Shown here: positions 25,838-35,296 of the stretch, piece after piece
How the letters are laid out: every line of letters begins with the position of its first letter
How positions within the stretch are numbered: position 1 is the stretch's first letter
Origin: Roseomonas sp.
GTDB lineage: Bacteria; Pseudomonadota; Alphaproteobacteria; Acetobacterales; Acetobacteraceae
Direction of reading: 5' to 3'
DNA length: 64,000 nucleotides
NCBI GenBank assembly: GCA_020249775.1
Contig: JADCFA010000003.1
Location: 124,001 to 188,000 of the forward strand
Made by a program: the position numbers and the translations under genes
Notes under the pieces: model-generated
Seen by the model: only the letters and a program-made list of their open reading frames with translations
What the model was told of the DNA's origin: nothing
Database searches by the model: none

Positions 25838-26469
25838 TGCTGAGGTCTCTACTGTCGCGCCGTCTTTTTCTTGCCAGCCTTGCTGGCATTGCCAGCCAGC
25901 CAGCGCGCGCGCAGCAAATGGACATCACCCGCGCCACTGCCTTTGTGGACAAGGCAGGCCAAGACTTGGTCAACGCCATCAATGATCCGCGCATGAGCTT
26001 ACCGCAGCGGCGTGACAAGGTTGCCAGTATTCTGCGTTACGCGATTGACATCGAAGGCACGGGCCGCTTCATCCTCGGCCGCTATGTGCGCCAGGCAACC
26101 CCTGCCGAATTGCAGGATTACCTGAAGCTGTTTGATGAGATTATCATCCGTAACCTCTCCGCGCGCTTTGGCGAATATCGCGGCGTGAAGTTTTCTCTCG
26201 GCCGTTCCCAACAGCGCACGGAAGAAGATGCGCTGGTCAGCACGCTGGTGGAAAGGCCCAATAGCCCTGCCTTCACGCTGGATTGGCGTGTCGCCGATAT
26301 CAACGGCCAGCCCAAGGTGGTGGATGTGATCGCGGAAGGCACATCACTTCGCCTGACAACGCGCAGCGAATATGCCGCGGTCATTCAACGCAATGGCGGG
26401 CGCGTGGCCTCACTGCTCGAAGCCATGCGCGGCCAGATCGCCCAATTGGCGGCGCGCGAAGGCGGCTGA
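25837..26469 (+). CDS. mlaC: MlaC-type periplasmic phospholipid carrier
   Basis: A 210-residue periplasmic protein of the Ttg2D/MlaC family that shuttles phospholipid between MlaA and the inner-membrane MlaFEDB complex. A twin-arginine-like signal (LLSRRLFLASLAGIASQPARA) is followed by the helical carrier domain with RYAIDIEGTGRFILGRYVRQ and the beta part FTLDWRVADINGQPKVVDV with the usual ING turn. It overlaps mlaA by one base and is certainly coupled to it. mlaFED are not in this window; mlaA-mlaC pairs apart from mlaFED are common in this order. Confidence 0.92.
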   Translation: MLRSLLSRRLFLASLAGIASQPARAQQMDITRATAFVDKAGQDLVNAINDPRMSLPQRRDKVASILRYAIDIEGTGRFILGRYVRQATPAELQDYLKLFDEIIIRNLSARFGEYRGVKFSLGRSQQRTEEDALVSTLVERPNSPAFTLDWRVADINGQPKVVDVIAEGTSLRLTTRSEYAAVIQRNGGRVASLLEAMRGQIAQLAAREGG

Positions 26470-27000
26470 TCAACCGGCTTTCAAGCTTTCGTAAATCACC
26501 ATGGCATGCCCCCTATGGGTAAAGCCGCCCGCAGGCCGCATGCCGATATCTTCCATCACCTGGCGTGACGCTTCATTGCTTTCCCGCGCCACAGCGATGA
26601 TGCGCGGCAATCCTGCAGCATGACCAAAATCCAGCGCGGCGCGCGCCGCTTCCCGCGCATAACCCTTGCCGCGACATTCCGGCCACAGCGCATAACGGAG
26701 CGCCACACCGCGCCCATCGGGGCGTTCCATCAGCCCACAAATACCCAGAAACTCGCCGCTACCGCGTTCAAAGACAGACCAGGTGCCATAGCCACGCACC
26801 GCCCAGAAATCTATGTCGTCTTCCAATTCTTCCCGCGTGCGCTCCGCACTGCGCGTCCCATGCAGCATGAAGCCAAAGACGCGCTCATCGGCCTTCAGGC
26901 GGATCAGATCGGGCAATTGCTCGGGCGCGGGCGGCAACAGGGAAAGCCGCGCGGTGGTAATTCCGCGCGGGGTATGCAGCGCGCCAAGCGCCTGGCTCAC
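26470..27000 (-). CDS. GNAT-family N-acetyltransferase (RimJ/RimL type)
   Basis: A 176-residue acetyltransferase of the ribosomal-protein-acetylating type. [11 protein letters not shown] opens the domain; the acetyl-CoA binding segment is [22 protein letters not shown] (the R/Q-x-x-G-x-G/A motif, CRGKGYA), and [13 protein letters not shown] is the usual C-terminal helix. Its ATG overlaps the ettA stop (ATGA), so both are translated from one message. The stop abuts that of convergent mlaC. Target unknown. Confidence 0.87.
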   Translation of the reverse strand: MSQALGALHTPRGITTARLSLLPPAPEQLPDLIRLKADERVFGFMLHGTRSAERTREELEDDIDFWAVRGYGTWSVFERGSGEFLGICGLMERPDGRGVALRYALWPECRGKGYAREAARAALDFGHAAGLPRIIAVARESNEASRQVMEDIGMRPAGGFTHRGHAMVIYESLKAG

Positions 27001-28676
27001 CGCTGCAAGGGCCGATATTTGATGCGATGCGGTTCCGTCGCATCCGCACCAAGACGGCGTCGCTTGTCTTCCTCATAGGCTTGGAAATTGCCCTCAAACC
27101 ATTCCACATGGCTATCGCCTTCAAAGGCCAGGATATGCGTGGCCAGACGATCCAAAAAGAAACGATCGTGGCTGATGATCACCGCGCAACCGGCGAAATC
27201 CATCAGCGCTTCTTCGAGGGAGCGCAGCGTATCCACATCCAAATCATTGGTCGGTTCGTCAAGCAGAATGACGTTATGTTCACGCTTCAGCATCTTCGCC
27301 AGGTGCACACGATTGCGTTCACCGCCGGAAAGCACACCAACGCGCTTCTGCTGATCCCCACCCTTGAAGTTGAAGGCCGCCACATAGGCGCGTGACGGGA
27401 CGCTACGCTTACCAATCGTGATCATATCCATCCCATCCGAGATTTCTTCCCAGACCGTGCGTGTATCATTCAGGCTGTCGCGGCTTTGATCCACATAGCC
27501 AAGCTGGACACTATCGCCGACCACAAGGCTGCCGGCATCGGGCTTTTCGCCGCCGGTGATCATCTTGAACAGCGTGGATTTGCCCGCGCCATTGGGGCCG
27601 ATCACGCCAACAATGCCGCCCGGCGGTAGCTTGAAGGAAAGATTGTCAATCAGCAGCCGATCACCAAAACCTTTGGAGAGATTTTCAGCAACAATAACGG
27701 TATTGCCGAGCCTTGGTGCGGGCGGGATGGTGATTTCGGTCGGGTCCGGCGCCTTTTCCTGGCTGCGGCGCAGCAATTCCTCATAGGCCGCGATACGCGC
27801 CTTGGATTTCGCCTGCCGTGCCGCGGGTGACCGCCCGATCCATTCCTGTTCTTCGGCCAATTGGCGCTGGCGCGCGGTTTCTTCGCGTTCTTCCTGCGAC
27901 AGGCGCTTGCGCTTGGCTTCCAGATAGGCGGAGTAATTCCCCTCATAGGGAATGCCGCGCCCACGATCCACTTCCAGAATCCAGCCCGTCACATTGTCCA
28001 GGAAGTAGCGATCATGCGTGACGATCAGCACCGCGCCCTGATATTCGCGCAGCGTCTTTTCAAGCCAGGCGACACTTTCCGCATCCAAATGGTTGGTCGG
28101 TTCGTCAAGCAGCAGCAGATCAGGCTTTTCCAGCAACAGGCGGCATAGCGCGACACGACGGCGTTCACCGCCCGAAAGATGCGTCACCGCACTATCAGCC
28201 GGCGGGCAGCGCAGCGCATCCAGCGCAATATCCACCTGCCGATCCACTTCCCAGCCATTCACCGCATCAATCTTTTCCTGCAGTTCCGCCTGTTCGGCCA
28301 GCAGGGTGTTCATCTCCTCCTCGCTCATTTCCTCGGCGAATTTTTCGGAGATTTCGTTGAAGCGCGCGAGATTCGCGGAAAGCTCGGCAAAGGCCGCGCG
28401 CACATTCTCACCGACCGTCAGATTGGGATCGAGTTGCGGTTCCTGCGGCAGATAGCCAACCTTGGCGCCTTCCGCCGCCCAGGCCTCACCGCCGAAATCC
28501 TTATCCTGCCCGGCCATGATGCGCATGAGCGTGGATTTGCCGGCGCCATTCGGCCCCAGCACGCCGATCTTGGCGGTGGGCAGGAAGGACAGTGTGATGC
28601 CTTTGAAGACCTCTCGCCCGCCCGGATAGGACTTGGTGAGGTTCTTCATGACATAGACATATTGATAGGCGGCCAT
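26997..28676 (-). CDS. ettA: Energy-dependent translational throttle protein EttA (ABC-F)
   Basis: A 559-residue ABC-F ATPase that binds the ribosomal E site and gates entry into elongation by the ATP/ADP ratio. Two ABC domains, each with GPNGAGKST, and signatures [15 protein letters not shown] and [15 protein letters not shown]; Walker B regions [12 protein letters not shown] and [11 protein letters not shown]. The linker between them and an EttA-type arm insertion (about 95-135) are present. No membrane part. A GNAT acetyltransferase is coupled downstream. Upstream are 100 bp of ordinary sequence, then the repeat block. Confidence 0.95.
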   Translation of the reverse strand: MAAYQYVYVMKNLTKSYPGGREVFKGITLSFLPTAKIGVLGPNGAGKSTLMRIMAGQDKDFGGEAWAAEGAKVGYLPQEPQLDPNLTVGENVRAAFAELSANLARFNEISEKFAEEMSEEEMNTLLAEQAELQEKIDAVNGWEVDRQVDIALDALRCPPADSAVTHLSGGERRRVALCRLLLEKPDLLLLDEPTNHLDAESVAWLEKTLREYQGAVLIVTHDRYFLDNVTGWILEVDRGRGIPYEGNYSAYLEAKRKRLSQEEREETARQRQLAEEQEWIGRSPAARQAKSKARIAAYEELLRRSQEKAPDPTEITIPPAPRLGNTVIVAENLSKGFGDRLLIDNLSFKLPPGGIVGVIGPNGAGKSTLFKMITGGEKPDAGSLVVGDSVQLGYVDQSRDSLNDTRTVWEEISDGMDMITIGKRSVPSRAYVAAFNFKGGDQQKRVGVLSGGERNRVHLAKMLKREHNVILLDEPTNDLDVDTLRSLEEALMDFAGCAVIISHDRFFLDRLATHILAFEGDSHVEWFEGNFQAYEEDKRRRLGADATEPHRIKYRPLQR

Positions 28677-28776
28677 GGGGCGGGGGACCTGATGCGGTTA
28701 GGGGGTTGCGCGGAGGTAATAGAGCAGATTGCGGGCGGGTGAAATCGGGGTGCTTTCGCCCGGCGCTGTTTAGGCG

Positions 28777-29208
28777 GATTGTCGAAGGGCTCCCAAAATC
28801 GCGGAACTCGCGCGGCAGTGCCGCGCGAGGGTCTGTCTTGGCAGCCCAGCGTCGGATCTGCGGAGGCGGCACGCCGGATCAGTGAATCAGCCGATCCAGC
28901 TGATTTCGCGTCCCTCCGGGGGATTTTTGCTCGCAAGCCGATTTTTGATTGTCGAGGGACCGCAAAATCACGGAACTCGCGCGGCAGTGCCGCGCGAGGG
29001 CCTGTCTACGCGGCCCAGCGTCTGATCTGCGGAGGCGGCGCGCCGGAGCAGTGAATAAGCCGCTCCAACTGATTTCGCGTCCATCCGGGGGATTTTTGCT
29101 CGCAAGCCGATTTTTTGATTGTCGAGGGACCGCAAAATCGCGGAACTCGCGCGGCAGTGCCGCGCGAGGGTCTGTCTTGGCAGCCTTTGGCTGCCGCCCT
29201 CCGGGGGA
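28777..29208. repeat. 170-bp tandem repeat array with perfect GC hairpins
   Basis: Two full units (28777-28946 and 28947-29116, each 170 bp) and a third shortened one (29117-29208). Each begins GATTGTCGA and holds a perfect hairpin with 10-bp arms CTCGCGCGGC / GCCGCGCGAG around AGT (28807-28829, 28976-28998, 29146-29168). Each ends in CCGGGGGATTTTTGC. In units 1-2 the end reads GCTCGCAAGC between T-runs; in unit 3 the same place is a full terminator. Unit 3 lacks the middle part and carries an extra GCAGCC/GGCTGC palindrome (29180-29194). The array fills the ettA-tRNA gap; frames open across it are repeats of one another and not credible genes. Confidence 0.85.
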
Positions 29209-29233
29209 TTTTTGCCCGCTTAGCGGGCAAAAA
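29209..29233. terminator. Bidirectional intrinsic terminator after the tRNA gene
   Basis: TTTTTGCCCGC, a TTA loop and GCGGGCAAAAA: 11-bp perfect arms with a run of five T on either strand. It begins one base past the tRNA discriminator and fits termination of the minus-strand tRNA transcript, and also of any transcript coming the other way out of the repeat array. Confidence 0.8.
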
Positions 29234-29306
29234 TGGGCCCGGCAGGACTCGAACCTGCAACCAAACCGTTATGAGCGGTCCGCTCTGACCATTGAGCTAC
29301 AGGCCC
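29234..29306 (-). tRNA. tRNA with CAU anticodon, probably tRNA-Ile2
   Basis: A 73-nt cloverleaf. Acceptor GGGCCTG pairs with CGGGCCC (one T-G wobble), D stem GCTC/GAGC, anticodon stem GACCG/CGGTT, anticodon loop CTCATAA, T arm with GGTTCGAGTCC, and discriminator A. The anticodon CAU can mean Met or lysidine-modified Ile2. The GGGCC acceptor and CTCATAA loop agree with tRNA-Ile2 of alphaproteobacteria, not with the initiator, which would have three G-C pairs in the anticodon stem. CCA is not encoded: the base after the discriminator already starts the terminator. It lies 36 bp downstream of mfd. Confidence 0.85.
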
Positions 29307-29341
29307 ATCAATACCCTGATAGCCCCCAGACCGCCCGGAAA

Positions 29342-32300
29342 TCAAACCCGCTTGGCTTCCCCGGCCAGCCGTGCCAGCACGCGCAGCAAATCCCGCGCGC
29401 GCTTCACGCGCTCGGCCAGGTCCATATCGCGAATCAGCGCCAGCTTGGCATCGGGGCGGAGCTTCACCGCCCCCTTTTGCCCCTGAATCCAGGTAATCAA
29501 GCCGCCCGGATTGGCGAAATTCTGCCCCCGGAAGCTCAACACCAGCCCCTTCGGCCCGGCATCCAGCTTTTCCACCCCAGCCTGGCGACAGAGCCGCTTG
29601 ATCGCGACCACTTGCAGCAGGTTTTCAACCTCACCCGGCAAGGGGCCAAAGCGGTCGGCCAATTCCGCCGCCATGGCGTCATTCTCGCCATCCGTCGCCA
29701 AGCCCCCGATACGGCGATAGAGGCCCAGCCGCACCGGCAGATCGGTCACGTAATTTTCCGGTATCAGCACCGGCAGGCCAAGATTGATTTGCGGCGTCCA
29801 TTCCCGCTCACTCTCCGCCCCCTCGGCGCCGGCTTTGATATCGGCGACCGCCTCTTCCAGCATTTGCTGGTAAAGCTCGATGCCAACTTCGCGGATTTGG
29901 CCGGATTGTTCTTCACCCAAAAGGTTACCCGCGCCGCGAATATCCAGATCATGCGACGCCAGCGTGAAGCCAGCACCCAAATTATCGAGCGTCTGCATCA
30001 CTTCCAGCCGCTTTTCCGCCGCAGCCGAAAGCCGATGCGCTTCCGGCCAGGTGAGGTACGCATAGCCGCGCAGCTTGCCGCGCCCAACGCGCCCGCGCAG
30101 CTGATAAAGCTGCGCGAGACCAAACATATCGGCGCGGTGAATGATCAGCGTATTCACCGCCGGCATATCCAAGCCACTTTCAACGATATTGGTGGAGAGC
30201 AGAATATCATGCTTGCCATCGCCGAATTCGGTCATGACGCGTTCAAGCTCGGTCGGCGTCATGCGGCCATGCGCCTGCACCATGCGTGCTTCCGGCACAA
30301 TCTCGGTCAGGCGTTCCGCGAGCTTCGCCATATCTTCAATGCGCGGCACCACGCAGAAAATCTGCCCGCCACGGAAGCGTTCGCGCTGGATGGCTTCGCG
30401 CAAAACCACCGCATCCCAGGGCATGATGAAGGTGCGCACCGCCAGCCGATCAATGGGCGGCGTCGCAATCACGCTCATTTCGCGCACGCCCGTCAGCGCC
30501 AATTGCAGCGTGCGCGGAATGGGGGTCGCGGTCAGGGTCAGCACATGCACATCGGATTTCAGCGCCTTCAGCGCTTCCTTGTGGCGCACGCCGAAATGCT
30601 GTTCCTCATCCACCACCAGCAGGCCGAGATCGGCAAATTCAGTGCCCTTGGCCAAAAGCGCATGGGTGCCGATGACGATATTGATATCGCCGCGCTTCAT
30701 GCCCTCCCGCACTTCTGCCGCTTCCTTGGCGGTGACCAGGCGCGAGAGTTGCGCGATGCGCAGCGGAAAGCCTTCAAAGCGCTTCTGGAAATTGCGGAAA
30801 TGCTGCCGCGCCAAAAGTGTGGTTGGCACCACCACCGCGACCTGCGCGCCAGACATCGCCACCACAAAGGCCGCCCGCAAAGCGATTTCCGTCTTGCCAA
30901 AGCCGACATCGCCGCAAATCAGCCGATCCATCGGCCGGCCGGCGGATAGGTCTTCCAGTACATCGGCAATGGCGCGGGATTGATCATCCGTCTCGGCAAA
31001 GGGAAAGCGGGCGCAGAATTCATCCCACATCCCCTCCGGCGGCGTTGCCAGCGTGCCATCCTTCATGCGCCGCATGGCCGCGGTGCGGATCAGTTCCGCT
31101 GCCATGTCGCGAATGCGCGACTTGGCCTTGGCCTTACGATTCTGCCAGGAAACCCCGCCGAGCTTATCCAGCGCCACACCGAGCCCTTCCGAGCCGAAGC
31201 GGGAGAGGATTTCGATATTCTCGACGGGCACAAAAAGCCTATCCCCGCCATCATAAATCAGCTTCAGGCAATCATGTGGCGCGCCCGATACTTCGATGGT
31301 GACCAGCCCCTCATACCGGCCAATGCCGTGATCCTGATGCACCACCAGATCGCCTTCGGCGATTTCGGTGGCGTCCGCGATGAATTGATCAGCACGGCGG
31401 CGCCGGCGCGGCGGGCGGGCAATGCGCTCCCCCAGCAAATCCTGCTCGGCGGTGACGGCGATGCCTTCCGCGATAAAGCCACGCTCAATCCCCATCACCA
31501 CCAGCGCGACAACATCAGGCGGTAAGGCGCGCGCGGCTTTCCAATCCTCGGCCGCCTCCGCACGCACGCCATTTTCGCGCAAAAAATTGCCGAGCCTTTC
31601 ACGAGACCCGCGTGACCAGGCGGCCAGCACAGGCCGGCGCTTCGCCTTGGCTTCGCCCTGCACCATGGCGGCATAGGCGGCGAAAACATTCTCACCGGCG
31701 CTGCGTGCTTCGGCAAAAAGCGGGCCCGGGCGCCCGCCTGCGGCAATGCCATCCGGCACGGCGAAGGGCGAAAAGCGCAACACGCGGCAATCTGCCAGCA
31801 TCGCTGCCCAGCCTGTGTCATCTAGATAAAGTGTTGCAGGCGGCGCGGGGCGATAGGGCACATCGCCTTCCCCGATGCGGGACGGCACGCGGCGGGCTTC
31901 GTAATGATCCGTGATCATCTCAAGCCGCGCCTTCAGCACTTCCTCGGCCTGGTGGTCGAAGCTGATTTCGGCGCCGGGCAAATACTCCAGCAGCGGCACC
32001 ATGGTTTCGTGAAACAGCCCCGCCCAATGTTCCATGCCGGGATAGCGTCGCCCGGCGCTGATGGCGCCATAAAGCGGATCATCCGCTGCCGCCGCACCAA
32101 ACAAGTCGCGGTAGCCGCTGCGAAAACGCGTGCGCGATGCCTCATCGAGAAACACCTCGCCCACCGGGCGGAGCGACAGCGCTGGCACGGCCTTGCCGCT
32201 GCGCTGGCTTGCCGTGTCAAAACGGCGCATATCCTCGATCTCATCGCCAAAAAAATCGAGGCGTATGGGCTCCGGTTCGCCCGCCGGAAAAAGATCAATA

Positions 32301-32773
32301 ATACCGCCGCGCACGGCATATTCGCCATGTTCCATCACCGTGCCGGTGCGGTGATAGCCATTGGCTTCCAGAAAGGCCGTGAGTTTTTCCGGCTGTACGC
32401 GCCCGCCTTTGGCAAGCGACAAGGTGGCGCCTTCAAACACGGCGGGCGGCGGCACTTTCTGCACCAGCGCATTGACGGTGGTGAGCAAGACACGCGGGCG
32501 CTTGCCCGCTTCCAATAGGCGCGTGAGTGTCGCGACACGTTCGGCCACAATCTCCGGATTGGGCGAGACGCGATCATAAGGCAGGCAATCCCAGGCCGGG
32601 AAACGCAGCACTTCGATTTCCGGGGCGAAAAAGCCCAAAGCCTCTGCCATGCGGGCCATGCGCGCATCATCGCGGCAGACATGGGCGATGGGGGCTTCAA
32701 TCTCGGCTCGCCGGCGCGCCACCAGCAGGGCGTCAAAACCCTCAGGCGCGCCATGGATGGTGACGGGCTTCAT
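29342..32773 (-). CDS. mfd: Transcription-repair coupling factor Mfd
   Basis: A 1143-residue DNA translocase that removes stalled RNA polymerase at lesions and recruits UvrA. Order: UvrB-like module with PAWDCLPYDRVSPNPEIVAER (about 60), the RNA-polymerase-interacting domain with DLVVHQDHGIGRYEGL (about 480), RecG-like helicase with Walker A GDVGFGKTE (about 615), DEEQ box (VVDEEQHFGVRH), TATPIPRTLQ, and QLRGRVGRGKLRGYAYL, then the C-terminal UvrA-binding domain. Size is normal. Its ATG overlaps the sdhE stop (ATGA). Confidence 0.96.
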   Translation of the reverse strand: MKPVTIHGAPEGFDALLVARRRAEIEAPIAHVCRDDARMARMAEALGFFAPEIEVLRFPAWDCLPYDRVSPNPEIVAERVATLTRLLEAGKRPRVLLTTVNALVQKVPPPAVFEGATLSLAKGGRVQPEKLTAFLEANGYHRTGTVMEHGEYAVRGGIIDLFPAGEPEPIRLDFFGDEIEDMRRFDTASQRSGKAVPALSLRPVGEVFLDEASRTRFRSGYRDLFGAAAADDPLYGAISAGRRYPGMEHWAGLFHETMVPLLEYLPGAEISFDHQAEEVLKARLEMITDHYEARRVPSRIGEGDVPYRPAPPATLYLDDTGWAAMLADCRVLRFSPFAVPDGIAAGGRPGPLFAEARSAGENVFAAYAAMVQGEAKAKRRPVLAAWSRGSRERLGNFLRENGVRAEAAEDWKAARALPPDVVALVVMGIERGFIAEGIAVTAEQDLLGERIARPPRRRRRADQFIADATEIAEGDLVVHQDHGIGRYEGLVTIEVSGAPHDCLKLIYDGGDRLFVPVENIEILSRFGSEGLGVALDKLGGVSWQNRKAKAKSRIRDMAAELIRTAAMRRMKDGTLATPPEGMWDEFCARFPFAETDDQSRAIADVLEDLSAGRPMDRLICGDVGFGKTEIALRAAFVVAMSGAQVAVVVPTTLLARQHFRNFQKRFEGFPLRIAQLSRLVTAKEAAEVREGMKRGDINIVIGTHALLAKGTEFADLGLLVVDEEQHFGVRHKEALKALKSDVHVLTLTATPIPRTLQLALTGVREMSVIATPPIDRLAVRTFIMPWDAVVLREAIQRERFRGGQIFCVVPRIEDMAKLAERLTEIVPEARMVQAHGRMTPTELERVMTEFGDGKHDILLSTNIVESGLDMPAVNTLIIHRADMFGLAQLYQLRGRVGRGKLRGYAYLTWPEAHRLSAAAEKRLEVMQTLDNLGAGFTLASHDLDIRGAGNLLGEEQSGQIREVGIELYQQMLEEAVADIKAGAEGAESEREWTPQINLGLPVLIPENYVTDLPVRLGLYRRIGGLATDGENDAMAAELADRFGPLPGEVENLLQVVAIKRLCRQAGVEKLDAGPKGLVLSFRGQNFANPGGLITWIQGQKGAVKLRPDAKLALIRDMDLAERVKRARDLLRVLARLAGEAKRV

Positions 32774-33042
32774 GGCCCGCCGCCAGCTTCGGCCATGATC
32801 CGACGCAATAGCGGGTGGTCATGTTCCGGCGGAATCGGGCGTCGGCCGGAAAGCCAATCGGCCAAATCCACATCCCAGAGTTCCAGGATTCCCTCCAAGG
32901 CCGTCACTTCGGCATCGGAGAGGCTGCCGATATGGCGCGCAACAAAACCGCCGATCAGGATATCGGTTTCCTTGGTGCCGCGATGCTGGGCGCGAAAAAC
33001 AAGCCGGCGGCGCCGGGCGTCAAGTTCTGTTGGGTCTGGCAT
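32770..33042 (-). CDS. sdhE: FAD assembly factor SdhE (SDHAF2 family)
   Basis: A 90-residue protein that promotes covalent flavinylation of the succinate dehydrogenase flavoprotein. The signature RGTKETDILIGGF corresponds to the conserved RGxxExDLLLGxF with the essential Arg-Gly pair, followed by ALEGILELWDVDLADWLSG, matching the family's LLxxxDxDLxxW. Coupled to mfd by an ATGA overlap. The mfd-sdhE pair opposite recG is a familiar alphaproteobacterial layout; only 37 bp separate the two divergent starts, so their promoters must overlap the coding ends. Confidence 0.92.
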   Translation of the reverse strand: MPDPTELDARRRRLVFRAQHRGTKETDILIGGFVARHIGSLSDAEVTALEGILELWDVDLADWLSGRRPIPPEHDHPLLRRIMAEAGGGP

Positions 33043-33079
33043 ATCGCTCTAGTCTCAAGGCGCTGGCATATAGAGGCGG

Positions 33080-35197
33080 ATGGGAATCCTGTCAGCCCGC
33101 CCCGAATCGCCCGATGCCGCCGAGGACCCCCTCGCGCGGCTATTGGCGCCGATTGAAAGCCTGCCAGGGCTGCGCAAGCCAGAATTGCTGGCGCGCGCGG
33201 CGGGCGGTGGCCGGGTGCTGGATTTGCTGTTGCATCTGCCCGAACGCGTGCAGCATCGCCCGGTACTGCGCGGGCTAAAGCAGGCCGTTGAAGGCCAGGA
33301 AGTGACGCTGGAACTGCGCATCACCGGCGCCCCGGCGCGCAGCGGGCGCGGGCCCTGGATGGTGCCGGCGATCTGTGGGGCTGATCCGGTGGCGCTGATT
33401 TCCTTCTCTCGCGCCACTTGGGCAGGCACGGCGCTGGGCCGCGCCTTCCCGCAAGGCGCTGAGCGGCGCGTGGCCGGGCGGCTCAAACCCTATCAGCGCG
33501 CCTGGCAATTGGAATTGGATGCGGACCCGCTGGTGGAACCGCCGCTTCGCATCCCGCTATGGCAGCCCATGTGGCCGCTGACCGCGGGGCTTTCCTGGCG
33601 GAACATGGCGGATGCGTTGGATGGGGCGCTGAAATCCCTGCCTGATGTGCCAGAATGGGTGGATGGCCCGCTGTTAAAGCGCGAAGCCTGGCCGGGCTTT
33701 GCCGAGGCCCTTCGCGCGCTCCATTCACCCCAGGCGCAGGCCGCCCAGGCCCCGCGCCGCCGACTTGGCTATGATGAATTGCTGGCCGGGCAGATCGCGC
33801 TCGGTTTGGTGCGGCGCCGGTCGCGCGAAAGGCCAGGCCGCGCCCTGATGGGCGATGAAAGCCTGCGCGGCCCCGCCTTGGCCGCCTTCGGCCATGCGCC
33901 AACCCCCGCACAGCGCCAGGCAATGGCCGACATAGACGCCGATCTCGCCGCACCCAGGCGAATGCTGCGCCTGCTGCAAGGCGATGTTGGCGCGGGCAAG
34001 ACGCTGGTGGCGCTGATGGCCATGCTGCGCGCGGTGGAAGCCGGCGCCCAGGCCGCGCTGATGGCGCCGACGGAATTGCTCGCGCGCCAGCATTTGCGCA
34101 GTTTTGAGCGGCTTTGCGGTGCCGCCGGGGTGCCAGTCGCGCTGCTGGCGGGCAGTGTGAAGGGCAAGGAAAGGCGCCGCGTGCTGCAAGGGCTGGCGGA
34201 TGGGACGCTGCCCATCGTGGTCGGCACCCATGCGCTGTTTCAGGAAGGGGTCGCCTTCAAGGATTTGGGCCTGGCCGTGGTGGATGAACAGCACCGCTTT
34301 GGCGTGGCGCAGCGCCTCATGCTGGCGGAAAAGGGCCAGGCAGCGGATATGCTGGTGATGACCGCCACACCCATCCCACGCACGCTTTTGCTGACGCAAT
34401 GGGGCGAAATGGCTGTCAGCCGCATGGAAGGCAAACCCGCCGGGCGCCAGCCCATTGCAACGCGTATTTTCAGTCAGGATCGCCTGCCGGACATATTGGC
34501 CCGGCTGCATGAGGCGGTGGCGCGCGGCGCGCGCGCCTATTGGGTGGTGCGCGCCATCACCGGCAGCGAAAAGGATGACAGTGTCGCGGCCGAGGATCGC
34601 TTTGCCGAGCTTTCCGCCCATTTCCCAGGCCGCGCTGGCCTTGCCCATGGCATGCAGGATGTTGCGGTGCGCGAAGCCGCGCTTGGCGATTTCGCCGCCG
34701 GTCGGACCAATATCCTGGTCGCCACCACTGTCATTGAAGTGGGTGTGGATGTGCCGGAAGCGACCATCATGCTGATTGAACAGGCGGAACGCTTTGGTCT
34801 GGCGGCGCTGCATCAGCTGCGCGGTCGCGTCGGGCGGGGGCGGGAGGCGTCTTCCTGCCTTTTGGTCCATTCCCCAGGGCTGAGTGATGGCGAAAGGCGG
34901 CGGCTTTTGGTGCTGCGCGACACGGAAGATGGCTTCGTGATCGCGGAGGAGGATTTGAAATCCCGCGGCGGCGGCGATGCCTTGGGCGCGCGGCAGGCGG
35001 GCCTTCCCGGTGCCCGGCTGTTTGACGCGCGGGAAGACCCGGATGAATTCGCGCGCTATGTCCAGATTGCCCATCGCGATGCGGAAGCGCTGCTGACGCG
35101 TGATGCGGCGCTTGCATCGCCGCGCGGGCAGGCAGCGCGGCTTTTGCTCCGGCTTTTTGGCCATGATCTTTCCATGGCGCCCTTGCATGCCGGTTAG
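33080..35197 (+). CDS. recG: ATP-dependent DNA helicase RecG
   Basis: A 705-residue helicase that regresses stalled replication forks and processes D-loops and R-loops. It opens with LARLLAPIESLPGLRKPELLARA, then the OB/wedge domain (about 60-160). The helicase core has Walker A GDVGAGKTL (near 298), the DEQH box (VVDEQHRFGVAQR), TATPIPRTLLLT, and QLRGRVGRGREASS. The C-terminal LxSRGGGDxLGxRQ block is present. Length is normal. Confidence 0.95.
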   Translation: MGILSARPESPDAAEDPLARLLAPIESLPGLRKPELLARAAGGGRVLDLLLHLPERVQHRPVLRGLKQAVEGQEVTLELRITGAPARSGRGPWMVPAICGADPVALISFSRATWAGTALGRAFPQGAERRVAGRLKPYQRAWQLELDADPLVEPPLRIPLWQPMWPLTAGLSWRNMADALDGALKSLPDVPEWVDGPLLKREAWPGFAEALRALHSPQAQAAQAPRRRLGYDELLAGQIALGLVRRRSRERPGRALMGDESLRGPALAAFGHAPTPAQRQAMADIDADLAAPRRMLRLLQGDVGAGKTLVALMAMLRAVEAGAQAALMAPTELLARQHLRSFERLCGAAGVPVALLAGSVKGKERRRVLQGLADGTLPIVVGTHALFQEGVAFKDLGLAVVDEQHRFGVAQRLMLAEKGQAADMLVMTATPIPRTLLLTQWGEMAVSRMEGKPAGRQPIATRIFSQDRLPDILARLHEAVARGARAYWVVRAITGSEKDDSVAAEDRFAELSAHFPGRAGLAHGMQDVAVREAALGDFAAGRTNILVATTVIEVGVDVPEATIMLIEQAERFGLAALHQLRGRVGRGREASSCLLVHSPGLSDGERRRLLVLRDTEDGFVIAEEDLKSRGGGDALGARQAGLPGARLFDAREDPDEFARYVQIAHRDAEALLTRDAALASPRGQAARLLLRLFGHDLSMAPLHAG

Positions 35198-35296
35198 GGC
35201 GGCGCCGGGGGCTTGCAAGCAAGCGCGGGAAGGGTCAAATCGCGGCGCGCAAGTTTTGCCAATAATGCGTTGAGGCAGGATAAGGGGAGATAGGCT

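Noticed and set aside
28646-29260. Minus-strand open frames in the repeat array encoding similar peptides (QDRPSRGTAARVPRF)
   Set aside because: The peptide similarity comes only from the DNA repeat; no ribosome sites or family match.
28949-30949. 666-codon plus-strand open frame over the repeat array, the tRNA and mfd
   Set aside because: It crosses a tRNA gene and the opposite strand of mfd and its start is the tandem repeat; not a gene.
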